Source of the DNA: JAABVD01 sp965204545
GTDB lineage: Bacteria; Verrucomicrobiota; Verrucomicrobiia; Opitutales; UBA2995
Assembly (NCBI GenBank): GCA_965204545.1
Contig: CBDBFA010000003.1
Location: forward strand, 2,542,001-2,606,000
Direction of reading: 5' to 3'
DNA: 64,000 bases
This document shows, in pieces, positions 8,586 to 17,445 of this stretch; position 1 is the stretch's first letter; each line of letters starts with the position of its first letter. Below the pieces are notes generated by a model that searched no databases, was not told the DNA's origin, and saw only the letters and a program-made list of their open reading frames with translations. A program made the translations under genes and the position numbers.

Positions 8586-11500
8586 ATGGAGTTGGCTTGG
8601 GAGAAATGGAAATGGGGTGATGTGTCTTTTCAAATTAAGAATTTGAAGGGCCTTGGTTTCCTGGTGGGCCTGTTTGGCTTTTCCTCGGTCGGTTTTGCCC
8701 AAGTTCTGGTAAATCTCGATTTTGAAAACGACACGGTGGGGGAGCAGCCGGAGGTTGAGAATGCCACTTTCTCGCCGGGTTCCAACAATTCGACCAACGG
8801 CTCCGTAGTTATCGATGGCACTTCCGATCCGCCAAATCCCTTGAGCGGGAAGAGTCTCTATATTTACGACCTGAGTGGCGATCTGGTAACCGGCACCAAT
8901 ACACATATTCGATTCCCCTTCAATGGAGGAACCAATCGAACCGAGGTGCGGTTAAGTTTCGATTTTCAGAGGGCTTACGCGAAGGAGGATACGGACACGC
9001 GTGTACACGTCGCTTTGGGGCGAGTGGAGAATGGGAATCAGCTGAACAATTCCGATTTCAGACCTTTTCAGCTCAGGTTGAGGAATGATGGTAATGTGAT
9101 CGTCGATGCGCTGGAGAATGCCAACACCACCGTTGGACCCTACGACACGGAAATGGCCAATAGCATCGACGTTTTGGCCAACTCCCACGACACCGATTCG
9201 GTGGAGTATGATCTGACAGGATTGGGGTCCGGCACGGTAGCGCCTAATTCCTTCCATCTATTTCTCAATGGGGAAAAAATGGGGGAGTATGATTTTTTCG
9301 TCACGCCGGACCCAGCCAATGCCCCTGGAATAAAATTCAACGAGCGGGATGATGATTTGGGGCAAATTGCCCTTTTCCAGGATTCTAAACGGCAAGGTGG
9401 GATTGTATTCGATAATATAGTACTGAGCCCGATTAATACGATTGTCGGTCCGCCGAACCCTCCGGAAGGGCTAACCTTGCGCAATTCCACGCCCTTTTCG
9501 GTCGAGTTGGAATGGACCGATGCCTCGAATGATGAAACGAGGTTCTTTATTGAGCGCCGAACAGGAAGCGCGGGAAATTTCGAGTCTCTGGCAACGGTAA
9601 CCTCAAATGTCACAACCTATTTGGACGAGTCCGTTTCTCCTCAGATGAGTTATACTTATCGGATTTTTGCCGATAACGGATTCAAATCCGACCCCTCCAA
9701 CGAATTAATCGTAGTTACTCCTGAACAGGTGTTGCCGATAATCCTGGACTTCGAGGCCGATGAAATCGCGGTGGTGGGCAGTACCGCTTCCTTTTCCGTG
9801 AGCGCCGCCGGCAGAGATCCTCTCACCTATCAATGGTACAGGGGAGAATCCGGAAATGTTTCCCAACCTATTGCCGGGGCCAATCAGGCTTCCTATAAGA
9901 GCGAGCCGCTTTCCGAGGACTCCAACTTTTGGGTTCGGATAAGCAACCTCGAGGGTCATGTCGATAGCCAGACCTTTTCGGTGCAAGTTCGGGATGGAAT
10001 AACCTACAGGGTTACGACTCGAAGCGAAATAGAAAATACCCTCGAGAGAGCCTTGCCGGGCGATACCCTCGAGTTGCCCAATGGAGTCTATGAGGATCTG
10101 GTAATTTATCTGGAAGGGCAGGGCGAAGAAAATGCGCCTATCACCCTGAAGGCCGAGACTCCGGGCAAGGTAATCCTTCTCGGGGAATCGCGCGTGCAAA
10201 TCGGGGGTCAATGGCTCGTCCTGGAAGGCTTGGTTTTCAAGGGGCCCTACTTGGGAAACGATGACGATGTCATTCAGTTCAGGTCGGGAGGAAGGGAATC
10301 GGAGGATTGCCGTGTAACGGGGGTATCCATAATCGACTACGTCCCCGTAAACGGCCGAAGAACCTTTTGGATTTCGCTGCATGGCGAGCGGAACCGGGTG
10401 GATCACTGTTACTTCTCGGGTCACGACGTCTCTGGTGTAACCGTGGTCGTATGGCTGGACGGTGAACCCAACCACCACCGGATCGACCACAATCACTTTG
10501 CCAACCGCATCGATGGCGGGGAAAATGGATGGGAGACCATACGTGTCGGAACCAGCACCTGGTCCATGTCAAATTCCCGTACCGTCGTGGAGTACAATCT
10601 GTTTACCCGGGTGGACGGAGAAATTGAGATCATTTCCAACAAGTCGTGCGAAAACATTTATCGCTACAATACCTTCCTGGAATGCGGTAGCATGCTGACC
10701 CTGCGCCATGGCAACCGTTGCCTGGTGGAGGGCAATTATTTCCTGGGGGGGCATCGGGAGCGTACCGGAGGTGTAAGGGTGATTGGGGAGGATCACGTAG
10801 TGATCAATAACTACTTCGAGGGCACAACGGGTCGCGACGGGGCCGTCATTACCCTGTATCCGGGGGTGCCGGGCGGCCAGTTGAACGAGTATTTTGCCGC
10901 CCACAATGCCGTGGTCGCCTTTAATACCCTGTATGACAATTCTGCGGCTTTCATTGACGTCAGCGCCAATCTGGGCACGCGGGATCGCACTATCCTTCCA
11001 ACCGGAATGGTTATCGCCAACAACATCTTCGCAGCCGGTTCTTATTCCAGTGGAGGTTTTGTGACGGGAACCGGAGCGGGGAGTCACACCTGGTCGGGCA
11101 ACTTGATTTTCGGCAGGACGATGGGGGCTGGCCTGACCGGAGGATTCCAGGTGACCGATCCGTTATTGGAATGGGATGAAAGCGCCGGTATTTATAGGAT
11201 AGGCCGTGGTAGTCCCGCCATAGATGCTGCCGCACCCATCTCCCAAGCGGTAGAGCTGGATATCGATGGACAGGTTCGCAGCGGCGCCTTTGACGTGGGA
11301 GCGGATGAACGATCGGACGAGCCGGGATTGACCCATGGACCCTTGAGGGTGGGCCAGGTTGGGCCCAGTTATGATCCGGCCCGGCGCCCAATCAATGCGA
11401 CCTTGGCCATTCCCCTGGCAGCGGATGGCCGCTGGCCGAACCGGCTCAGTGAAACGGGAGCTTTCAAGAATCTAATCCGACTCGAACCGGAGGAGGGAAT

Positions 11501-12749
11501 TTTATTCTACCAGCCGAATGTCAGCGAATGGTCGGATTACGCCGAAATGACCCGGTGGTTTCATATCCCGGGAGGATCGACCATGACCTATTCGGAGGAT
11601 GGCAACTGGCGGTTTCCGGAGGGATCGGTCTGGATACAACACTTTGAACTGGAATTGGAGCGGGGCGATCCCCGTTCGGCCAAGAGGATCGAGACGCGGT
11701 TCCTGGTGAAAACTGAATTTGGAGCCCACGGAGCCAGTTACGCCTGGAACGATGCAGGCACGGAGGCAACCCTCGTGGGGGAAAATGGTGTCGATTTCGA
11801 CCTCACCATTGAGGCGGAGGGGGAAAGCCGCAGCCAGACCTGGTCCATCCCCTCTCGGTCGGATTGTCTGCAATGCCACTCTATTACCGGTGGTTACGCG
11901 CTGGGCTTCAATACGCGGCAGTTTAATCATCCCCAGTTCGGTTTTGCAACATCTGGAAATTTTTTGGACTTCCTGGATGACGGGGGGTATTTCGATGGGG
12001 ACTTGGGTTCTACCGCGGCCCTCCCTTATTTCATATCTCCCGAGGCTGCGGATGGGAGTTTGGATCTGAAAGCGCGCTCCTACCTGGCGGTAAATTGTGC
12101 TAGTTGCCATCAACCGGGAGGCACCGAGTCCGGCACCTTCGATGTGCGCCCTCATCGAACCCTGGCCCGCACCGGGTTGATCGACGGGCCGTCCATGGAT
12201 GACAATTTCAAGTTGGTGATCCGGGGCAGGCCGGATGAATCGAGCCTCTTGGCCCGCATGCTCAGCCGTGACGGGTCCATTGGCATGCCCCCCCTGGATT
12301 CCAAAGAAATTGATCCCGTCGGCACGGAGTTGATTCGGCGGTGGATTGCCCAGGGATTGGCGGAATATCTGACCTTCGAGGAATGGCGGGACTTTCATTT
12401 CGGCGGATCGAAGGACATGATTGGAACAGGTGAAGCGGATGCCGACTACGACGGGGACTCGAACTGGCTGGAATATTTGAACCAGACCGATCCCTTATCC
12501 GCCATGGACAAGAGCTACCTTCGAGTGATCCTCAGGGACCGTTTCCTTTCCCTCGTGTTCGAGGGCGGGGACTTTGCCCAATACCGGATTGAATATAGTA
12601 CCGATCTGACAAACTGGCTTGGGTTAGGGAATGGAGCTGGCCGCATCCTCACCCTTCCTGAGGGTAACGAAACGATAGGGCTGATCCTGACCGGCCAAAA
12701 TCACCTGGGTCCCAAAGCTTTCTACCGGCTACGGGTGGAAGAACGGTAA
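8586..12749 (+). CDS. PL6-type (chondroitinase-B/alginate lyase) protein fused to a di-haem cytochrome-like region
   Basis: A 1387-residue secreted multidomain protein. A signal-like stretch (GLGFLVGLFGFSSVGFAQ) is near residues 21-38. A jelly-roll-like domain runs to about 275, followed by a fibronectin III-like domain (about 290-375) and an Ig-like domain (about 380-470). A parallel beta-helix of polysaccharide lyase family 6 starts at about 472. Its NKSCENIYRYNTF segment and the later TLRHGNRC supply the Lys and Arg expected in the PL6 active site. From about 930 the sequence resembles SO2930-type cytochromes, with haem motifs CLQCH (1094) and CASCH (1171). A short C-terminal beta domain ends with FYRLRVEE. 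The in-frame GTG at 8622 is a plausible start instead of 8586. The lyase-cytochrome fusion is unusual. Confidence 0.82.
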   Translation: MELAWEKWKWGDVSFQIKNLKGLGFLVGLFGFSSVGFAQVLVNLDFENDTVGEQPEVENATFSPGSNNSTNGSVVIDGTSDPPNPLSGKSLYIYDLSGDLVTGTNTHIRFPFNGGTNRTEVRLSFDFQRAYAKEDTDTRVHVALGRVENGNQLNNSDFRPFQLRLRNDGNVIVDALENANTTVGPYDTEMANSIDVLANSHDTDSVEYDLTGLGSGTVAPNSFHLFLNGEKMGEYDFFVTPDPANAPGIKFNERDDDLGQIALFQDSKRQGGIVFDNIVLSPINTIVGPPNPPEGLTLRNSTPFSVELEWTDASNDETRFFIERRTGSAGNFESLATVTSNVTTYLDESVSPQMSYTYRIFADNGFKSDPSNELIVVTPEQVLPIILDFEADEIAVVGSTASFSVSAAGRDPLTYQWYRGESGNVSQPIAGANQASYKSEPLSEDSNFWVRISNLEGHVDSQTFSVQVRDGITYRVTTRSEIENTLERALPGDTLELPNGVYEDLVIYLEGQGEENAPITLKAETPGKVILLGESRVQIGGQWLVLEGLVFKGPYLGNDDDVIQFRSGGRESEDCRVTGVSIIDYVPVNGRRTFWISLHGERNRVDHCYFSGHDVSGVTVVVWLDGEPNHHRIDHNHFANRIDGGENGWETIRVGTSTWSMSNSRTVVEYNLFTRVDGEIEIISNKSCENIYRYNTFLECGSMLTLRHGNRCLVEGNYFLGGHRERTGGVRVIGEDHVVINNYFEGTTGRDGAVITLYPGVPGGQLNEYFAAHNAVVAFNTLYDNSAAFIDVSANLGTRDRTILPTGMVIANNIFAAGSYSSGGFVTGTGAGSHTWSGNLIFGRTMGAGLTGGFQVTDPLLEWDESAGIYRIGRGSPAIDAAAPISQAVELDIDGQVRSGAFDVGADERSDEPGLTHGPLRVGQVGPSYDPARRPINATLAIPLAADGRWPNRLSETGAFKNLIRLEPEEGILFYQPNVSEWSDYAEMTRWFHIPGGSTMTYSEDGNWRFPEGSVWIQHFELELERGDPRSAKRIETRFLVKTEFGAHGASYAWNDAGTEATLVGENGVDFDLTIEAEGESRSQTWSIPSRSDCLQCHSITGGYALGFNTRQFNHPQFGFATSGNFLDFLDDGGYFDGDLGSTAALPYFISPEAADGSLDLKARSYLAVNCASCHQPGGTESGTFDVRPHRTLARTGLIDGPSMDDNFKLVIRGRPDESSLLARMLSRDGSIGMPPLDSKEIDPVGTELIRRWIAQGLAEYLTFEEWRDFHFGGSKDMIGTGEADADYDGDSNWLEYLNQTDPLSAMDKSYLRVILRDRFLSLVFEGGDFAQYRIEYSTDLTNWLGLGNGAGRILTLPEGNETIGLILTGQNHLGPKAFYRLRVEER

Positions 12750-13170
12750 GGCGCCAAGGGCACCAATGAGGAATGAGGAATTGGGAGAAAAAAACCACAG
12801 AGAAGGGAGAGAAATGATGGAAAGATGGAATTTCAAGTTGTAGGAGCGGCTTTACGCCGCGATCTCGGGGAACAGCCTCAAAGCAATCGGGGGATAAACC
12901 CCCTCCTACAGTTCTCTAAATCACCATCCCAGAAAAATCATCTGGCTATAACGCCAATGGCGTTATTTACATTTCGAAATGGTAGGGCTATCGCGTCCCC
13001 GCGATGCCGTAACTTGCGCCTTCGACACCCGGCGCGGCAAGGATGCCGCCGCCCTACCGTTTGCGTTTCGAAACTCCAAAGCCCAGCGTCGCGCAGCGCA
13101 CGCTGGGTCACCGATCCCCCATACAACCGAACCCCAACGGGGTTCCACAAAACTCATCGGGCCGTAATTC
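12750..13170. repeat. Composite repeat region related to 20620-20835
   Basis: No gene. After GGCGCC and AATGAGGAATTGG words, the region carries TGTAGGAGCGGCTTTACGCC at about 12840, then a GGGGGATAAACCCCCTCC half-element. CTGGCTATAACGCCAATGG follows at about 12943. The stretch 13074-13165 (AACTCCAAAGCCCAGC, then CGCACGCTGGGT, then GAACCCCAACGGGGTTCC) is closely matched at 20753-20832. GAACCCCAACGGGGTTC is itself a palindrome and ends just before the next start codon. Confidence 0.8.
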
Positions 13171-14034
13171 ATGAAGCAGGAAGAAGCAAAGCAAGGTAAC
13201 GGTGGCGGTCCGCCGGTAATCGTCTTTACCAAGCCTTGGAAACATCTGGGGATTGGGGAACTGGCCGACCTCGTCTCTGACTTGGGTTTTGCCGGGGTCG
13301 AACTTCCGGTAAGGGTGGGGTTTCAAGTAGAGCCCGAAGAGGTTGGGGAGCGTCTGGGGGAAGCGGTTGAGGCATTCGAGGACCGAGGGCTGATGATCTA
13401 CAGCGTGGCCGGGGATTTGGATCGAGCCACCGCTCTGGCCTGTGCCCGGGCCGGGGTGCCCGTTCTGAGGACCATGCTGAAACTCGATCCTGAAAAAAGA
13501 TACCGGGATAACGTGGATGCCTTTCGAATCCGGTGCCGGGAAATCGGAGAGGTGTTGAAGGATTCTCCCACCACTATCGGGCTGCAGAATCATTGCGATG
13601 AATTTGTCAGCAGCGCCATGGGGTTGATCCATGCCATTGATCCTTTGCCGGCCGATCAGGTGTCGGCCGTTCTCGACCTGGGACACACCGGCCTGGATGG
13701 GGAAGGGGAGGAAATCGCCATCGATATCGCTTGGCCCAGGTTATCCCTGGTCAACTTGAAGAACGCTCTTCGCCAAGTCGGGGGAAGGGATGAAAGGGGC
13801 GCGACCATCTGGAAACGCGCCTGGGTTAGCGGCCGGGAAGGCTTTACCAACTGGGAGAAAGCCATCGGGGAGTTGAACCGACGAAACTACCGGAGGCCGA
13901 TCTGCCTGACGGCCGAGTACCAGGATGATTCGGGTCGGGCAGTGGTGGCAGAAGACATCATTCCCTACCTCAAGGAGGACCTGGAATTTCTACAACAATT
14001 GATTAAGGCGCCACAGGCGCCAATTAGGAATTAG
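13171..14034 (+). CDS. Sugar phosphate isomerase/epimerase family protein (TIM barrel)
   Basis: A 287-residue second TIM barrel of the xylose-isomerase-like superfamily, distinct from the one at 3869. It shows IVFTKPWKHLGIGELADL at the N-terminus, GFAGVELPVR near residue 45, GLQNHCDEF near 137, AVLDLGHTGLDGEG near 165, LSLVNLKNALR near 190 and ICLTAEYQDDSG near the C-terminus. The Glu/His/Asp/Glu set fits a metal site. The protein is cytosolic, with no signal peptide. The next gene, an MDR dehydrogenase, is on the same strand about 150 bases on. Together they probably process a released sugar, but the substrate is unknown. Confidence 0.82.
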   Translation: MKQEEAKQGNGGGPPVIVFTKPWKHLGIGELADLVSDLGFAGVELPVRVGFQVEPEEVGERLGEAVEAFEDRGLMIYSVAGDLDRATALACARAGVPVLRTMLKLDPEKRYRDNVDAFRIRCREIGEVLKDSPTTIGLQNHCDEFVSSAMGLIHAIDPLPADQVSAVLDLGHTGLDGEGEEIAIDIAWPRLSLVNLKNALRQVGGRDERGATIWKRAWVSGREGFTNWEKAIGELNRRNYRRPICLTAEYQDDSGRAVVAEDIIPYLKEDLEFLQQLIKAPQAPIRN

Positions 14035-14184
14035 GAATTAGGAATTAGGAATGAAAAGGCACAAAGTGTGCGGGGTCAGGCCATATCGAAATATGAACGT
14101 TTGGCAAAAGGGAATCGCTCCGGGGGCGCGAATTGCCAGATATTATTCTCCAGCATCAAGCATCCAGCATCCAGCATCGAGAAA
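14035..14184. repeat. Repeat words with a decayed four-helix-bundle N-terminus
   Basis: AATTAGGAATT words and a short AAAGGCACAAAG remnant lead into bases reading PYRNMNVWQKGIA, the same decayed reading frame seen at 1407-1500. CATCAAGCATCCAGCATCCA follows. An open frame links this into the dehydrogenase behind it, but the N-terminal extension so produced is repeat-derived. Confidence 0.55.
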
Positions 14185-15279
14185 ATGACAGGACATGATC
14201 CCAGGAAACGAACCGTCCTCACCTTGCGTGGTGACGGCAGGTTCAGGCGCATGGAAGCGGAATTGCCCCGTACCGGGAAGTGGGAAGTGCTGGTGAGGAC
14301 CAAAGCCTCCCTGGTGAGCCCGGGTACCGAGTTGAAAGGACCCGTTACCCGAGGCAGCCGGTCGGCCGGCGGTTGGCGGGGACTCCGAGAAATGCGGTTG
14401 CATCCGCAGAAGGGTCTGGAACCCAAACCGTTCGGCTATGCCAACGCGGGGGTGGTGGCCGCGGTGGGTTCCGAGGTCAAGGCATTGAGGGTAGGGGATC
14501 GCGTTGCCTCAATCGGTGCCGGTTATGCCCTGCATGCGGATTATTCCGTTGTCCCGCAAAATCTCGTGGCGCCGTTGCCCGAGGCGGCCAGTTTTGAGCA
14601 GGGCGCATACGGCATGCTTCTGGCAACCGCCATGCAGGCGGTCCGAAGGGGTGAAGCGGAATTGGGAGAGTACGTGGCCGTGGCCGGCATGGGAATCGTC
14701 GGATTATTGACGGCCCGGATGTTTCAACTGGCGGGTTGTTACGTTATCGGATGGGACCGCCTTCCCTTTCGGCTCGGGGTGGCGCGGGAGTTGGGCATTA
14801 ACGACACGGTTCAGGTTCCCAATGAGGACGCCATCGAAAAGACCATGCGGTTTACTCGTGGCAGGGGTTTGGATATCGGAGTACTGGCCTTGGGTGGAGA
14901 CGCGGCCAAACCGGCCTACGCCCTGGAACAGTGCATGAAAATATCGGGAGACGGTCACCCCATGGGGACCATGGTCGTCGTGGGTGGAGCGGAGTTTCCA
15001 TTTACCCGTTCCCTGACCAATTTGGATGTGCGCCGATCCTCCCGGACCGGCCCGGGTTATCACGACAAGGCCTGGGAACGGGGAAGGGATTACGATCCCG
15101 TGTTCGTCCGGTGGAATACCCGCAGCAATCTGGAATTGTGCCTGCGCCTGGTGGCGGAAGGCAAAATTGCCGTGGAAAAGTTGACCACCCACCGGGTCGC
15201 CTTCGAGAGAGTGGAAGAAGAAACCGAGGACGTCACCCGCGATCCCGATTCCCTTTTGGGGATGGTGTTTGAATACTAG
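14185..15279 (+). CDS. Medium-chain (zinc-type) alcohol dehydrogenase-like protein
   Basis: About 364 residues from the ATG at 14185, chosen because the upstream in-frame codons are intergenic repeat. The N-terminal GroES-like domain contains SLVSPGTELKG and YANAGVVAAVGSEVKALRVGDRVA. The Rossmann domain has VAVAGMGIVGLLTARMFQLAG near residue 165 and the dinucleotide-binding acidic residue in IGWDRLPF. Structural-zinc cysteines are not apparent. It belongs to the MDR superfamily and may oxidise a sugar or polyol. A sodium:solute symporter follows after a 250-base repeat-filled gap, which suggests uptake and oxidation of the same compound. Confidence 0.82.
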   Translation: MTGHDPRKRTVLTLRGDGRFRRMEAELPRTGKWEVLVRTKASLVSPGTELKGPVTRGSRSAGGWRGLREMRLHPQKGLEPKPFGYANAGVVAAVGSEVKALRVGDRVASIGAGYALHADYSVVPQNLVAPLPEAASFEQGAYGMLLATAMQAVRRGEAELGEYVAVAGMGIVGLLTARMFQLAGCYVIGWDRLPFRLGVARELGINDTVQVPNEDAIEKTMRFTRGRGLDIGVLALGGDAAKPAYALEQCMKISGDGHPMGTMVVVGGAEFPFTRSLTNLDVRRSSRTGPGYHDKAWERGRDYDPVFVRWNTRSNLELCLRLVAEGKIAVEKLTTHRVAFERVEEETEDVTRDPDSLLGMVFEY

Positions 15280-15525
15280 GAAAGAAAAGGAAGAAGGATG
15301 AAGGTGCTGATATTAATCGTGATCGTGATCGTGATCGATTGAGTATGAAGAAGAAGGGATCTCGCAAAGCATGCCAAGAACGCAAAAATATGGATACAAA
15401 AAACCACAAACAAAAGGCGCCTTTGGCGCCAATTAGGAATTAGGAATTGGGAGAAGAGAAACCAAAAACCATAAGACAAATTTCACTGACCACTAGCCAC
15501 TGGTCACTAACCACTAATAAAACGG
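15280..15525. repeat. Intergenic word mosaic
   Basis: No gene. It contains ATCGTGATCGTGATCGTGATCG at about 15317, CTCGCAAAGCATGCCAAG, ACCACAAACAAAAGG, a GGCGCC-TTT-GGCGCC hairpin near 15418, AATTAGGAATT, and a CACTAGCCACTGGTCACT repeat just before the symporter start. Confidence 0.75.
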
Positions 15526-17277
15526 ATGCAACCGGTATTTAACACCAATCTGACCCTTTGGGACCTGGGGGTTTTGGCCTTCTACCTGGGCTTCATGTTT
15601 TCCATCGGGTTCGTCTACAAAAGTTTCAGCAAAGATGCCAGCGACTATTTCCGCGGCGGGGGTAGCATGCGATGGTGGATGGTGGGAGCCTCGGCCTTCA
15701 TGACACAGTTCAGCGCCTGGACCTTTACTGGGGCAGCGGGCAAGGCCTACACCGATGGGGCGCTCGTAGCCATGATTTTCTTCGGGAACGCCCTGGGTTA
15801 CTTTCTCAATTACTTCATTACCAGTTACCGGTTCCGCCGTATGCGGGTCATCACGCCGATCGATGGGGTTCGCGAGCGCTTTGGATCCCTCAACGAGCAG
15901 GTGTTTACCTGGACCCAGGTGCCCATGCGGGTTCTCTACGCGGGCATCTGGTTGAACGGCCTGGCCATTGTGGTTTCCAGTATCTTCAATATCGATCCCA
16001 TTATCACGGTTTGGGTTGTGGGATTGTCGGTATTGGTCATGTCCGTGGCTGGTGGGTCCTGGGCCGTTATCGCCTCGGATTTCATCCAGGTCCTTTTGCT
16101 CATGTGTATAACCCTGGTAGTGTGTGTCTTTGCCTTGTCCCATCCCAGTATCGGCGGTCTGGGTGGTTTGTTCGAAAAAGCCCCGGAACACCATTTCTCC
16201 TTCGCCTCCGCCACTGACGCCCGCTTTCTCTACTTCTGGATCTTTACCGCTTTTGTCGTGCAGGGGTTCAAACTCAACAGCATGTTCGACGCCTACCGCT
16301 ACCTCTGTGTAAAGAATGACAAACAGGCCCGCAAGGCCAGTCTCATGGCGGGCCTGCTCATGCTTTTAGGCCCCTTGATCTGGTTTATTCCTCCCATGGC
16401 TGCCCGCATTATCGAGCCGAATATGGCCGGTGTATTCCCCGCTCTGAGCAATCCCTCCGAGGGAGCTTTCCTCTTTATGGGGTTGGAAGTCCTCCCGATT
16501 GGAATGGTCGGTTTATTGGTCTGTAGTCTGTTTGCCGCCACCATGTCCTCCATGGATAGCGGTCTCAATGTAAACGCCGGGATATTTGTCAGCAATTTTT
16601 ATAAACCGATCTTGCGCCGCCAAGCGGGTCGAAAGGAAATGTTTCTGGTGGGAAAAGTGATGTCCGCCGTTTTCGGCATTCTCATCATATGGGCCGGGTT
16701 GCTCTGGCTGACCCTGAAGGACTGGAACCTGTTCGATATCATGACCGTATTCGGTTCCATGATCGCCATCCCTGTGGCCATGCCTTTGGTTTGGGGCCTC
16801 TTCATCAAAAATGCCCCTCGCTGGTCGGGATGGAGCACCGTCTTCATTGGCCTGGTCTTTTCCCTATTGGTCAAGAAAGCCGAACAGGATGGCTGGTTCG
16901 GCCTGGGTGAATTGGTGGGCCGGGAGAGAGCGGATTTTCTTTATATCTATTCCGGTCTCGGCAACGTCGTGCTTTGCTCCCTCTGGTTTCTGGCCACCGT
17001 CCAAATCGGCAAGTGGTTCCATTACAAGCCGGAGCCGGAAGTGGAAAGATTCTTTGAAAATCAGAAACTTCCCCTCGAACCATCGGGCGAGAACGTTTCG
17101 GACAACCGGCAATCCCTCGCTATGGGGAGATTGTGTTTGATCTACGGAGGGTTTATCGGGCTCTTGGGAATCCTCATCCCCAACTCATTTGGTGGTCGCT
17201 TGTGCTTCTTCTTTTGCGGTCTCGTCATTGGCGGTATCGGCCTGGCCCTCTACCGGATAGGCGCCCGGGGGCGCTAA
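15526..17277 (+). CDS. Sodium:solute symporter (SSS family)
   Basis: A 583-residue inner-membrane permease with about 13 hydrophobic segments, matching SSS transporters that couple uptake of sugars, uronates or other small solutes to Na+ entry. The N-terminal segment LAFYLGFMFSIGFVYKSF is the first helix. GGGSMRWWMVGASAFMTQFS near residue 45 and SSMDSGLNVNAG near 344 are typical conserved loops. Its place after sugar isomerase and dehydrogenase genes suggests import of the degradation product of the nearby lyases. The specificity cannot be assigned from sequence. Confidence 0.9.
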   Translation: MQPVFNTNLTLWDLGVLAFYLGFMFSIGFVYKSFSKDASDYFRGGGSMRWWMVGASAFMTQFSAWTFTGAAGKAYTDGALVAMIFFGNALGYFLNYFITSYRFRRMRVITPIDGVRERFGSLNEQVFTWTQVPMRVLYAGIWLNGLAIVVSSIFNIDPIITVWVVGLSVLVMSVAGGSWAVIASDFIQVLLLMCITLVVCVFALSHPSIGGLGGLFEKAPEHHFSFASATDARFLYFWIFTAFVVQGFKLNSMFDAYRYLCVKNDKQARKASLMAGLLMLLGPLIWFIPPMAARIIEPNMAGVFPALSNPSEGAFLFMGLEVLPIGMVGLLVCSLFAATMSSMDSGLNVNAGIFVSNFYKPILRRQAGRKEMFLVGKVMSAVFGILIIWAGLLWLTLKDWNLFDIMTVFGSMIAIPVAMPLVWGLFIKNAPRWSGWSTVFIGLVFSLLVKKAEQDGWFGLGELVGRERADFLYIYSGLGNVVLCSLWFLATVQIGKWFHYKPEPEVERFFENQKLPLEPSGENVSDNRQSLAMGRLCLIYGGFIGLLGILIPNSFGGRLCFFFCGLVIGGIGLALYRIGARGR

Positions 17278-17445
17278 TTAGGAATTAGGAATTAGGAATT
17301 GGGAGAACGATGCACCACGGTTAACACTGATCACTGATAATCGTGATCATGATCGTGATCGAAAAAAGGAAATGCCTCTCGCAAAGCTCGCAAAGGAAGT
17401 CGCCTCAGGCGCCTACTTCTTACTTCTTCCTTTTGCCTTCTTCCT
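17278..17445. repeat. Convergent intergenic gap with repeat words
   Basis: The gap lies between two convergent genes. It carries AATTAGGAATT words, ATCGTGATCATGATCG, CTCGCAAAGCTCGCAAAGG and a GCCTCAGGCGCC hairpin. A GGCGCCCGGGGGCGC hairpin overlaps the symporter stop region and could assist termination; no T-run follows it. Confidence 0.55.
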
